Below, piece after piece: positions 1 through 8,169 of a DNA stretch of 64,000 bases. The notes under the pieces were generated by a model that was not told the origin of the DNA, did not search any database, and worked only from the letters and a program-made list of their open reading frames with translations. How positions within the stretch are numbered: the stretch's first letter is position 1; each line of letters starts with the position of its first letter. Source of the stretch: Bordetella genomosp. 1 (lineage in GTDB: Bacteria > Pseudomonadota > Gammaproteobacteria > Burkholderiales > Burkholderiaceae_B); the NCBI RefSeq assembly GCF_002261335.1, contig NZ_NEVL01000001.1:310001-374000 (forward strand). Reading direction: 5' to 3'. The translations under genes were made by a program, and so were the position numbers.

Positions 1-193
1 GGCCTCGATGCCTGCGCGTGCAACCATCCCGACACACGCCGGCGCGTGCGCCCGAAGCCCTCGCGCCGCACACCGATGGATGCGCATGCGTCCATGCCGA
101 GACGCATCGATACCCGCGGTTGCCGCCGCGATGCAGCCGATCGGTGCGCACGCAACCACCCTGCGCACCCCGGCGCGCCCGGCCGAGCGGCGC

Positions 194-1024
194 TCAGCCG
201 CCGTCGAGCGGGCTGTCCTGCGCGACCGCGGTGATCGGGATCAGGAACTGGCCGTCCTCCAGCGGGAAGGTGTAGCGGTTCCGCTCGCGCTTGACGACGC
301 TCTCGACGCACTTGCCGTCCTGCATCTCGGCGCGGGTTTCTTCGACGGTGTCCGTGCCTTCCATGTTGCGGCCGGCCATGGCCAGGGTCATGCGCTGGCG
401 GATGAACTCGCCCTCGCACTGCGTGTCCCATTCGCCGCTGAAGCTCGCGACGGCGACGCCGTCGAGCACCAGCCGCAGCGTGTCGCCTTCCGGCAGGAAC
501 AGTCGCAGGCTGGTCTGCTGCATGGGGTTGGGCTGCGAGGTGTTGCTGCGCGCGATGCGCACGCCGAAGGCGCGCTTGCCGGCGACGGTGTAGCGCGCCG
601 TGTCGAGCGTCAGCGCGTTGAGCCGGATCGCGTCCTGCGAGAGCAGGCCGGTCATGCGCAGCGAGTGCCGCACCTTCAGGGTGGCGCTGTCGAGCACATA
701 GACGCCCAGGTCGCCGGCCCTGCTGTCGTTGCTCTCGGGCACGTCCTCCAGCAGCGGCACGGCCGCGAGCAGCAGCGATTCGTCGGCCGGCCAGACCTTG
801 CAGACCACCGCGGGGGTGCTGTCCGACGCGCTGGCGGAGATGGGCGCCACGGTGTGGCCGTCGCCCAGCCGCACGCGGCCGTCGGGCGCGGGGGCTTCGG
901 CGCCGGGGTAGAGGGCGCGCAGGACGTCGAAGGCCTGCGGGCAGGGATTGGCGGCCTGCGCCGCCGGCGCGGCAGCCGCGGTCAGGAGGGTGGCCAGCAA
1001 CGCGGCGAGGCGGAGTCGGGTCAT
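194..1024 (-). CDS. Secreted protein of unknown function
   Basis: A 276-residue protein with a clear Sec signal peptide (residues 1 to about 24: Arg near the start, a Leu/Ala-rich core, then an AxA-type cleavage site). The mature part has several Cys residues (NPC near the new N-terminus, VVCKVW, DTQCEGEF, GKCVES), which suggests a disulfide-containing periplasmic or surface protein. I recognise no domain. It is transcribed away from the 1162 gene; the 137-bp gap holds an 11-G tract. The start is the Met just before the signal peptide. Coding is supported by length, signal peptide and sensible composition; function is unknown. Confidence 0.75.
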   Translation of the reverse strand: MTRLRLAALLATLLTAAAAPAAQAANPCPQAFDVLRALYPGAEAPAPDGRVRLGDGHTVAPISASASDSTPAVVCKVWPADESLLLAAVPLLEDVPESNDSRAGDLGVYVLDSATLKVRHSLRMTGLLSQDAIRLNALTLDTARYTVAGKRAFGVRIARSNTSQPNPMQQTSLRLFLPEGDTLRLVLDGVAVASFSGEWDTQCEGEFIRQRMTLAMAGRNMEGTDTVEETRAEMQDGKCVESVVKRERNRYTFPLEDGQFLIPITAVAQDSPLDGG

Positions 1025-1078
1025 GACGTGGGGCTCGGTCGGGGCGATGGGCCATTTTAGGGGCGGAACGACCGGTGC

Positions 1079-1089
1079 GGGGGGGGGGG
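1079..1089. repeat. Homopolymeric G tract (11 G)
   Basis: Eleven consecutive G residues lie between two divergent genes, 55 bp upstream of the 1024 start and about 73 bp upstream of the 1162 start. That is roughly where promoter elements for either gene would sit. Long G/C tracts are prone to slipped-strand length change. Confidence 0.9.
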
Positions 1090-1161
1090 CTGCGACAATG
1101 GGCGGCGCGCCGGGCCGGCCCCGGATTACGCTTATGATTGCGCACCCTGTCAGGAATCCCC

Positions 1162-1425
1162 ATGAACAAATTCGATCTTCAGAAGAACAAGGCCCTCAAG
1201 CTGGCCGGCCAGTTGAAGCAGGAAGGCACCCCCGGCCGCTTCGCCGGCGACGCCCTGCTGGACCGCCGCGAACAGCGCAAGCTGGACCAGGCCGCCGGCC
1301 TGGTGCCGTTCCCCGTCAAGCTGGCCCAGACCCAGGCCGACCGCCTGCGCGCGCTGGCGCAGGAACGCGGCATCTCCACCAATGAGCTGGTGGGCGAGCT
1401 GCTGCAGAAAGCGCTGGACGCCTGA
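1162..1425 (+). CDS. Small protein with a possible ribbon-helix-helix C-terminus
   Basis: An 87-residue basic protein. The start at 1162 is chosen because AGGAA lies 6 nt upstream; an upstream in-frame ATG at 1138 has no such site. The C-terminal half (about residues 48-86) runs as a short strand ending LVPFPVKL, a helix ([12 protein letters not shown]), a turn (IST) and a second helix ([11 protein letters not shown]). That resembles a CopG/Arc-type ribbon-helix-helix fold, so a DNA-binding role is possible but only inferred. The stop is 4 bp before the YaiI-family gene, so the two are probably co-transcribed. Confidence 0.7.
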   Translation: MNKFDLQKNKALKLAGQLKQEGTPGRFAGDALLDRREQRKLDQAAGLVPFPVKLAQTQADRLRALAQERGISTNELVGELLQKALDA

Positions 1426-1429
1426 GTCC

Positions 1430-1903
1430 ATGCACATCTGGGTCGACGCCGACGCCTGCCCCGCGGTCATCAAGGACATTCTGTTCCGGGCCGCGCAACG
1501 CTGGCAGGTGCCGCTCACGCTGGTGGCCAACCAGATGCTGCGCACGCCGCCGTCGCCGCTGATCCGCGCGGTGCAGGTGCCGCGCGGCTTCGACGTGGCC
1601 GACGCACACATCGCGCAGCATGCCGAGGCCGGCGACCTGGTCATCACCGGCGACATCCCGCTCGCGGCCGACGTGCTCGCCAAGGGCGCGATGGCGCTGA
1701 ATCCGCGCGGCGAGCGCTATTCGCCGGAAACCATCCGCGAGCGGCTCGCCGTGCGCGACATGATGGAAGAGCTGCGTGCCAGCGGCGTCGACACCGGCGG
1801 CCCCTCGGCCTTCAGCCAGGCCGATCGCAAGGCCTTCGCCAATCAGCTCGACGCCCTGCTGCTGCGCCAGTCGCGGCAGGCGCCCCGGCCGGCCGCCACC
1901 TGA
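1430..1903 (+). CDS. YaiI/YqxD family protein (UPF0178)
   Basis: A 157-residue protein beginning [11 protein letters not shown], the diagnostic opening of the YaiI/YqxD (UPF0178) family. The conserved Asp-rich start and a later ITGDIPLA segment give it a PIN/NYN-like look, so a nuclease-type active site has been suggested for the family, but its biological role is not established. Length is normal for the family. It starts 4 bp after the preceding small gene, suggesting one transcript. The C-terminus ends in a Pro/Ala/Arg-rich tail. Confidence 0.85.
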   Translation: MHIWVDADACPAVIKDILFRAAQRWQVPLTLVANQMLRTPPSPLIRAVQVPRGFDVADAHIAQHAEAGDLVITGDIPLAADVLAKGAMALNPRGERYSPETIRERLAVRDMMEELRASGVDTGGPSAFSQADRKAFANQLDALLLRQSRQAPRPAAT

Positions 1904-1909
1904 AGCCGC

Positions 1910-2362
1910 CTAGGCCAGCCGCACCAGATCGGTGAAAGCGTTGCCGGTTGCCTGCGCAACCGGTTCCAGCGCCAGCAGCAGCGTCTGTGCCTCCAGCCTT
2001 GCGTGCACCCGGTATGCGCCCGGCGCCGCCTCGAAAAACACATTGCCATGGACCGCCTCGGGTTCCAGGCCGTCCGCGCTCATCATCTCGCCCTCGCCCA
2101 GGAAGAACCGCCCGCTGAGATTGCGCAGGTTCACCGACACCGCGGGCGCGCCCAGGGTGGCGGCATCCACCAGCGCCAGCCCGTAGCGGCCGTCGCCGGG
2201 CACGTTGAAGAAGGCGGCGTTGCCCAGGTTCACCTCGGCAAGCTCGTCCTCCGCGATCGACCACCAGTCGGCGGTGTCGGCGAGACGATGGCGCATGCAC
2301 GCGGGATCGAACAGCACCAGCGTGGCGGTGTCGGTCACCACGGCGGTCGTCAGGTAATCCAT
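1910..2362 (-). CDS. DUF6386-like protein
   Basis: A 150-residue cytoplasmic protein (no signal peptide or membrane segment) converging on the YaiI-family gene with a 6-bp gap. The start at 2362 is supported by GGAGG just upstream. The segments TDTATLVLFDPA, DWWSIAEDELAEVNLGN and the Gly-rich GDGRYGLALVDAA match my memory of DUF6386 proteins, for which no function is known. Confidence in the coding call is high, in the family name moderate. Confidence 0.75.
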   Translation of the reverse strand: MDYLTTAVVTDTATLVLFDPACMRHRLADTADWWSIAEDELAEVNLGNAAFFNVPGDGRYGLALVDAATLGAPAVSVNLRNLSGRFFLGEGEMMSADGLEPEAVHGNVFFEAAPGAYRVHARLEAQTLLLALEPVAQATGNAFTDLVRLA

Positions 2363-2572
2363 GGGATGGGGCCTCCAGAGCAACAACGTCGCCCGGAATT
2401 CTGCCAGACACCTTGCGCGGCCGCTGGGGCACGGACCTTTTTGATGTCCCAATGTATCCGGCCGCAGGGGCCGTACATTGCAACACCCGCCGTCCGGCGA
2501 AGTCCTTCAGAGTCGTGTCCAGCCTTACCGACACCACGACACCAAGACACCACGACTTCAAGGAACTTCGCC

Positions 2573-3610
2573 ATGACCGATCCCGTCAACGTCCAACGCC
2601 GCCGCCTGCTCGGCACCTCCACCACAATTGCCGGCGCCGGCCTGCTGGGCCTGGCCCTGGGCGGCAAGGCCCTCGCGCAGCCGCCGTCGCTCGCGCCCGC
2701 CGCGGCGGCGCCGGGCTTCGCAACGATCCGCCAGATCCGGGCTGGCGCGCTCGACGTGGGCTACGTCGACGCGGGGCCGGCGGACGGGCCGGTGGCCCTG
2801 CTGCTGCACGGCTGGCCCTACGACATCCACGCCTTCGTCGACGTGGTGCCGCGCCTGGTCAACGCCGGCTATCGCGTGATCGTGCCGTATCTGCGCGGCT
2901 ACGGCTCGACGCGCTTCCTGGCGGCCGACACGCCGCGCAACGGCGAACAGGCCGTGGTGGCGGTGGACATGATCGCGCTGATGGACGCGCTCGGCATCCG
3001 CACGGCGGTCGTCGCCGGTTTCGACTGGGGCGGGCGCACCGCCTGCATCATGGCGGCGCTGTGGCCCGAGCGTTGCGAGGCGCTGGTGTCGGTGAGCGGC
3101 TACCTGATCGGCAGCCAGGCGGGCAATCGCAAGCCGCTGCCGCCCGCGGCCGAGCTGCAATGGTGGTATCAGTTCTATTTCGCCACCGAACGCGGCGCGG
3201 CCGGCTATGCGGCCAACGTCGACGCCTTCAACAAACTGATCTGGCAGACCGCCTCGCCGCAATGGCGCTTCGACGACGCCACCTTCGCGCGCAGCGCGCA
3301 GTCGTTCCGCAACCCCGACCACGTGGCGGTGGTGGTGCACAACTACCGCTGGCGCCTGGGCCTGGCCGAGGGCGAGCCGCAGTATGACGAGCTCGAACGC
3401 CGGCTGGCCGCGGCGCCCCGGATCCGCATCCCCACCATCACGATGGAGGGCGACGCCAACGGCGCGCCGCATCCGCCGCCCGCCGCCTATGCCAGCCAGT
3501 TTTCCGGCAAGTATCTGCACGTGGACGTGGGCGGGGGCATCGGCCACAACCTGCCGCAGGAGGCGCCGCGCGCATTCGCAGATGCCGTGCTGCGGGTCAC
3601 GCGCCTGTAG
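2573..3610 (+). CDS. Tat-exported alpha/beta hydrolase, epoxide-hydrolase-like
   Basis: A 345-residue protein. The N-terminus has a twin-arginine signal (QRRRLLGTS, then a Gly/Ala/Leu-rich core and a cut near ALAQ, about residue 36), so it should be exported folded. The fold markers are HGWP at residues 79-82 (oxyanion element), GFDWGG around Asp151 at the nucleophile elbow, and a late GGGIGHN carrying the likely catalytic His. Asp instead of Ser at the elbow together with HGWP is typical of epoxide hydrolases and haloalkane dehalogenases; HGxP favours epoxide hydrolase. The substrate is unknown. Divergent from the DUF6386-like gene. Confidence 0.85.
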   Translation: MTDPVNVQRRRLLGTSTTIAGAGLLGLALGGKALAQPPSLAPAAAAPGFATIRQIRAGALDVGYVDAGPADGPVALLLHGWPYDIHAFVDVVPRLVNAGYRVIVPYLRGYGSTRFLAADTPRNGEQAVVAVDMIALMDALGIRTAVVAGFDWGGRTACIMAALWPERCEALVSVSGYLIGSQAGNRKPLPPAAELQWWYQFYFATERGAAGYAANVDAFNKLIWQTASPQWRFDDATFARSAQSFRNPDHVAVVVHNYRWRLGLAEGEPQYDELERRLAAAPRIRIPTITMEGDANGAPHPPPAAYASQFSGKYLHVDVGGGIGHNLPQEAPRAFADAVLRVTRL

Positions 3611-3701
3611 CTCTCGATTAACTGCCACTGACGAAAGGGCATTATCGCGAGCGTGGCACCGCATTATCTCGACGCACGTCGGCACATTATTCGCGCGCAT
3701 T

Positions 3702-3727
3702 GAAAAGGCCACCCGCATGGGTGGCCT
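3702..3727 (-). terminator. Rho-independent terminator of the LysR gene
   Basis: A perfect 9-bp stem (AGGCCACCC / GGGTGGCCT) with a 4-nt GCAT loop. Read on the minus strand it is followed by TTTT. It lies 25 bp beyond the stop of the minus-strand LysR gene at 3752 and about 90 bp after the plus-strand hydrolase. Confidence 0.8.
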
Positions 3728-3751
3728 GCGCGGCCCGGGTTTGCCGTGCGC

Positions 3752-4720
3752 TCAGGCCCGCGGTGCCGTGCCCGCCTGGCAGTAGAGGCAGTCGAGCACG
3801 CCCGCGTCGGCGGGGGCCGACGCCGCATGCGGATGGGAGCATTCGTGCGCCAGCCAGCCGCTCAGGAGCTCGTAGCTCTCCATGTTGCTGCGCCAATTGG
3901 GCGCGCACAGGTAATAACCCAGCGGACTCTCGAAGCTGCGCGCGAACACGTCCACCAGGATGCCGCTCTCGAGCTCCTTCTCGATCAGGCAATCGGGAAT
4001 CAGCGCCACGCCGAAGCCGGAGGACGCCGCCTGGATGATCATGGAGAACAGGTTGAAGCCCGGGCCGAAGCGCGAGCGGTCGTAGTCTTCGAGGTAGGTC
4101 GAAAACCAGTACTCCCAGGTCAGCGGAATCTCGATGTGCTGCAGCAGCGTGCAGCGCTTGATGTCGTCGAGTTGCGTGATGTTCTGCTGCCGCAGGTAAT
4201 CGGGCGAACACACCACGCGCATGTCGCGCCCGGTGAGATAGCGCGCGGTGCCGTCGGGCCAGTCGCCGTAGCCATACTGGATCGAGGCATCGAAATCGAA
4301 TTCCGTGCTCTTGTAGTCGGCCACGCTGTAGCGCACGAAATTGATCGAGATGTCGGGGTGCACGTCGCGGAAGGTGCGCAGCCGCGGAAACAGCCACTGC
4401 GCCGCGAAGGTCGGCGCGGCGGACAGGTTGAGCGACTTGGCCGACTGCTGCGTCGTCATCACCTGGGAGGTCGCGCTTTCGAGCGTATTCAACGCGGGAC
4501 GGATCAGGCTGAGGTAGGTCGCGCCCATGCGCGTGATCTGCAGGCCGGAATTGGTGCGCAGGAACAGCGCGTGGCCGAGATAGGTCTCGAGCGTGGCGAT
4601 GTGGCGGCTGATGGCGCTCTGGGTGACGAACAGCTCCTTGGCCGCCTTGGAAAACGACAGGTGGCGGGCCGCCGCGACGAACGCATTCAATTCGGAAATG
4701 GTGGGGCAGCGGCGTCTCAT
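3752..4720 (-). CDS. LysR-family transcriptional regulator
   Basis: A 322-residue LysR-type regulator. The N-terminal winged helix-turn-helix is plain (SELNAFVAAARHLSFSKAAKELFVTQSAISRHIATLE, broken here by its conserved Ala/Ser pattern; residues about 8-65), followed by a periplasmic-binding-protein-like effector domain with the usual WLFPRL and GFGVALIPDCL segments. The C-terminal end (about residues 290-322) is Cys/His-containing and longer than usual. The start at 4720 gives a normal LysR N-terminus; the ribosome site is weak. It is divergent from the amidohydrolase/MFS/GAF operon and is its likely local regulator. Confidence 0.92.
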   Translation of the reverse strand: MRRRCPTISELNAFVAAARHLSFSKAAKELFVTQSAISRHIATLETYLGHALFLRTNSGLQITRMGATYLSLIRPALNTLESATSQVMTTQQSAKSLNLSAAPTFAAQWLFPRLRTFRDVHPDISINFVRYSVADYKSTEFDFDASIQYGYGDWPDGTARYLTGRDMRVVCSPDYLRQQNITQLDDIKRCTLLQHIEIPLTWEYWFSTYLEDYDRSRFGPGFNLFSMIIQAASSGFGVALIPDCLIEKELESGILVDVFARSFESPLGYYLCAPNWRSNMESYELLSGWLAHECSHPHAASAPADAGVLDCLYCQAGTAPRA

Positions 4721-4727
4721 AGCGGGG

Positions 4728-4744
4728 TATGAGTAAAAATCATA
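4728..4744. promoter_or_regulatory. Candidate LysR operator
   Basis: An inverted repeat TATGA-N7-TCATA in the 145-bp gap between the LysR gene (starts 4720) and the amidohydrolase (starts 4866). The size and symmetry fit a LysR box (T-N11-A core). It lies 8 bp upstream of the regulator's start, as expected for an autoregulatory site. Inferred from position and symmetry only. Confidence 0.45.
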
Positions 4745-4865
4745 GGGCTGTTCTATTTTGTGTCGAAACCATAAGGGGAGACCCGGTATCCGACCGATTG
4801 ATTGTACCGGTAGAGTTCGCCATGCCATTTTTTTACGCGTTGGCAAGCATTCAAGTGAATTATTT

Positions 4866-6095
4866 ATGAAGCCGGTTATCGTCAAGAATTGCAAGATCCT
4901 CAATACCCGATCATTGGTCCTCGAGAGCGCGAGCAATGTGCTGATCGAAGACGGGATGATCTCCCGCATCAGCTCTGACGATCTGGCGCATCCCGACGCC
5001 GAAGTGATCGACGCCCGCGGCATGACCCTCATGCCGGGCATGATCGACTGCCACGTCCACGTGGTCGCGTCTTCGTTCAACCTGGGTCGCGTGGCCGCCC
5101 TGCCCAATGCGCTGGCGCTGCTGCGCGCGCTGCCCATCATGCAGGGCATGCTCGACCGCGGCTTCACGTCGGTGCGCGACGCCGGCGGCGCCGACTGGGC
5201 GCTGGCCGAGGCCGTTCTCGACGGCACCATCGACGGCCCGCGCCTGTTCTGCTCGGGCAAGGCCCTGTCGCAGACCGGCGGCCATGGCGACTTCCGCCAG
5301 CGCAACGACGAACTCGACCCCTGCCCCTGCTCGGTCAAGATCGGCAACATCGGCCGCGTGGTCGATGGCGTCGACAACTGCCGCCTGGCGGTGCGCGAGG
5401 AAATCATGAAGGGCGCCACCCAGATCAAGGTGATGGCCTCGGGCGGCGTGGCCTCGCCCAACGATCCGATCCAGAACCTCGGCTTCTCCGAAGCCGAGCT
5501 GGTGGCGATCGTCGAGGAAGCCAGCAACGCCAACACCTACGTGATGGCCCACGCCTACACCCCGCGCGCCATCACGCGCGCCGTGCGTTGCGGCGTGCGC
5601 ACCATCGAGCACGGCAACCTGGTCGACCACGAGGCCGCCCAGGTGATGAAGGAACACGGCGCCTACATGGTGCCCACGCTCATCACCTACGAAGGCCTGG
5701 CCAACGACGGCGAGCGCTACGGCCTGCCGCTGGATTCCGTCAAGAAGATCGCCACCGTGCGCACGCACGGCCTGCGCGCGCTCGAGATCCTCGACGAGGT
5801 CGGCGTGAAGATGGGCTACGGCAGCGACCTGCTGGGCGAAACGCACTACATGCAGGCGGACGAGCTGACCCTGCGCGCCGGCGTGCTGGGCAATGGCAAG
5901 GTGATCCAGCAGGCGACCCTCATCGGCGCCGAGATCCTCAATCAGGAAGGCATGCTGGGCGAAGTCCTCGAAGGCGCGCACGCCGACCTGTTGCTGATCG
6001 ATGGCAACCCGCTGGACGACATCGAACTCCTGACCCGCCCCGAGTCGATCAAGCTGATCGTCAATCGCGGCCTGCTGCACAAGAACGACTGCTGA
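4866..6095 (+). CDS. Metal-dependent amidohydrolase
   Basis: A 409-residue amidohydrolase of the imidazolonepropionase-like/Xaa-Pro-dipeptidase-like branch. Visible metal-site elements are the HxH pair in GMIDCHVHVV, the later His residues in YVMAHAYTP and TIEHGNL, and the catalytic Asp in MGYGSDLLG. A conserved Lys in QIKVMASGGV could be the carbamylated bridging ligand. No signal peptide, so cytoplasmic. The start at 4866 has only a weak ribosome site. It is the first gene of a three-gene operon with an MFS transporter and a GAF protein under a divergent LysR, so it probably hydrolyses an imported amide, lactam or peptide-like compound. The substrate cannot be read from the sequence. Confidence 0.88.
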   Translation: MKPVIVKNCKILNTRSLVLESASNVLIEDGMISRISSDDLAHPDAEVIDARGMTLMPGMIDCHVHVVASSFNLGRVAALPNALALLRALPIMQGMLDRGFTSVRDAGGADWALAEAVLDGTIDGPRLFCSGKALSQTGGHGDFRQRNDELDPCPCSVKIGNIGRVVDGVDNCRLAVREEIMKGATQIKVMASGGVASPNDPIQNLGFSEAELVAIVEEASNANTYVMAHAYTPRAITRAVRCGVRTIEHGNLVDHEAAQVMKEHGAYMVPTLITYEGLANDGERYGLPLDSVKKIATVRTHGLRALEILDEVGVKMGYGSDLLGETHYMQADELTLRAGVLGNGKVIQQATLIGAEILNQEGMLGEVLEGAHADLLLIDGNPLDDIELLTRPESIKLIVNRGLLHKNDC

Positions 6096-6127
6096 GTCGC
6101 CCCTCTCTTTCCTGGAACTCCCTCACC

Positions 6128-7480
6128 ATGTTTTCCGTTTCGGAACGCCTGGAACGGCTGCCGTTCAGCCGTTTTCACTTCAAGCTGCTGATGATCGGCG
6201 GCCTCGGGCTGGCCTTCGAGGCCCTCGACGCCGGCATCATCGCTTTCATCATTCCGTCGCTGCGCACGCAGTGGGGGCTGTCCACCGGCGAGATCGGCTG
6301 GATCGCCAGCAGCACCTACGTGGGCTTCCTGATCGGCGCGCTGTTCTCCGGCATCCTGGGTGACCGCTACGGCCGCAAGAAGGTCATGATGTACGCGCTG
6401 ATGCTGTTCTGCGTCGCGACCTTCATCAACGCATTCGCGCGCAACTATCACGAGTTCTACATCCTGCGCATGATCGCGGGCGTCGGCATGGGCGCGGAAG
6501 GCGCCATCATCGCGCCCTATCTCGCCGAGTTCGTGAGCAGCAAGTATCGTGGCCGGTTCACGGGCGCGCTGGCCGGCTTCTTCTCGTTCGGCTTCGTGCT
6601 GTCGGCGCTGCTGGGCTACTTCATCGTGCCGATGAGCGACCAGGGCTGGCGCTACATCATGATCATCGCCTCCGTGCCGGTGATCTTCCTGCTGTGGTGG
6701 CGCAAGTCGCTGTTCGAGTCGCCGCGCTGGCTCGAGCACACCGGCCGGACCGAAGAGGCCAACCGCATCTGCACCGCGATCGAAACGCAGGTGCAGCAGC
6801 AGCTGGGCCGTCCGCTGCCCGCGCCGGTGTCGACGCGCAAGACGCCGGTCAAGCCGGGTCCGCAGCAAAGCGCCCTGGCCAAGCTGGCCACGCTGTTCTC
6901 CAAGACCTACCTCGGCACCACGGTGCTGGTCTGGGTGTTCTGGATCACGGTGCTGTTCTGCTACTACGCCTTCCTGGTGTGGATTCCCAGCCTGCTGGTG
7001 GAGCGCGGCTTCACCATCACGAAGAGCTTCTCGTACACCATCCTGATCTACCTGGCGCAGATCCCGGGCTACTTCTCCGCCGCCTATTTCAACGACAAGG
7101 TCGGCCGCAAGTACACCATCCTCGCCTACATGCTGCTGTCGTGCCTGGCCGCGCTCGGCCTGGCGTTCGCCACCGGCGAGACCCAGATCATCCTGCTGAG
7201 CATGCTGCTGTCGTTCGGCATGAATGGGGTGATCGCGGGCCAGTACACCTACACCGCCGAGATCTATCCCACCGCGATCCGTGCCACCGGCATGGGGGCC
7301 GCCTCGGCCTTCGCCCGCATCGGCTCGATCGCCTCGCCCACCATCGTCGGCGTGGCCTACCCGGTGCTCGGCTTCGGCGGTGTGTTCGCCATGATGACGG
7401 CCATCCTGCTGATCGGCGGCCTGGGCATCCTGTTCTACGGCAAGAACACCCGCGGCGTGGTGCTCGAGGAGATCCACTGA
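6128..7480 (+). CDS. MFS transporter (sugar porter/AAHS type)
   Basis: A 450-residue, 12-helix major facilitator. The hallmark loop GDRYGRKKVM lies between helices 2 and 3, with the matching NDKVGRKYT after helix 8; ESPRWLEHTGR after helix 6 is the PESPRW-type motif of the sugar porter, NiaP and AAHS groups. Members of these groups take up organic acids, aromatic acids or sugars. It lies 32 bp after the amidohydrolase and its stop overlaps the start of the GAF gene, so it most likely imports that enzyme's substrate. Confidence 0.9.
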   Translation: MFSVSERLERLPFSRFHFKLLMIGGLGLAFEALDAGIIAFIIPSLRTQWGLSTGEIGWIASSTYVGFLIGALFSGILGDRYGRKKVMMYALMLFCVATFINAFARNYHEFYILRMIAGVGMGAEGAIIAPYLAEFVSSKYRGRFTGALAGFFSFGFVLSALLGYFIVPMSDQGWRYIMIIASVPVIFLLWWRKSLFESPRWLEHTGRTEEANRICTAIETQVQQQLGRPLPAPVSTRKTPVKPGPQQSALAKLATLFSKTYLGTTVLVWVFWITVLFCYYAFLVWIPSLLVERGFTITKSFSYTILIYLAQIPGYFSAAYFNDKVGRKYTILAYMLLSCLAALGLAFATGETQIILLSMLLSFGMNGVIAGQYTYTAEIYPTAIRATGMGAASAFARIGSIASPTIVGVAYPVLGFGGVFAMMTAILLIGGLGILFYGKNTRGVVLEEIH

Positions 7481-8019
7481 TGGCCCTGTCGCTGCGTCAT
7501 CTCGCCGACCACGCGCGCGTGCTGAGCCTGGCGGGCGACCGCCAGTCGCAGTGGGACACGATCTCCGCGCTGCTGGAAGAGGCCTTCGGCCACCGGCTCT
7601 TCACCTCGCTCGTCTATCTCGAAGACCTGCGCCTGATGCGCCGCCTGTACACCACCGACGAGACCATCAGCCCGCTGGGCGGCTTCAAGGCCACCGGCAA
7701 CGGCCCGTGGTCGCGCCACGTGCTCGACGAGGGCAAGCTCTACGTTGCCCACGACGAGCAGGACGTGCGCACGGTGTTCTCCGAGGCCGACATGCTGATC
7801 GAGCGCGGACTGCAATCCGCGCTCAACATCCCCGTGCGCCACCAGGGCCGCGTGATCGGCTCGCTCAATCTGCTCGCCGGGCGCCACGCCTACGACGACG
7901 CCGACCTCGACATGGCGCTGGTGATCGCCGGTGTCTGCGCGCCGGTGTTCCTGCAGGAGCGCGACGCCGCGCTCGCCGAGGCCGCCAAGGTGGACCGCGC
8001 CGGCCTCGACAGCGTCTGA
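7480..8019 (+). CDS. Stand-alone GAF-domain protein
   Basis: A 179-residue protein that is essentially one GAF domain (LFTSLVYLED near residue 40, SALNIPVRHQGRVIGSLNLLAGR near residues 108-131). There is no output domain. Its ATG shares one base with the stop of the MFS gene (TGATG), which indicates translational coupling. Small GAF-only proteins either bind a ligand or act as enzymes such as free methionine-R-sulfoxide reductase; I do not see that enzyme's Cys set. A ligand-sensing or accessory role in the amidohydrolase pathway is the simplest reading. Confidence 0.85.
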   Translation: MALSLRHLADHARVLSLAGDRQSQWDTISALLEEAFGHRLFTSLVYLEDLRLMRRLYTTDETISPLGGFKATGNGPWSRHVLDEGKLYVAHDEQDVRTVFSEADMLIERGLQSALNIPVRHQGRVIGSLNLLAGRHAYDDADLDMALVIAGVCAPVFLQERDAALAEAAKVDRAGLDSV

Positions 8020-8169
8020 GGATTCTCTCTGCCCGCAGCCGCGCCGGACGCCAAAAGGGGCCCGGCGCGGCCGCGTTCCCGAACCCCCGATTTTCCCGCC
8101 ATCTCTGCGACCCGCGCCCCGGCCTTCCCGCCCGGGGCGTCGTCGCGTCTCGCTTTCGACTCGCTTTTC

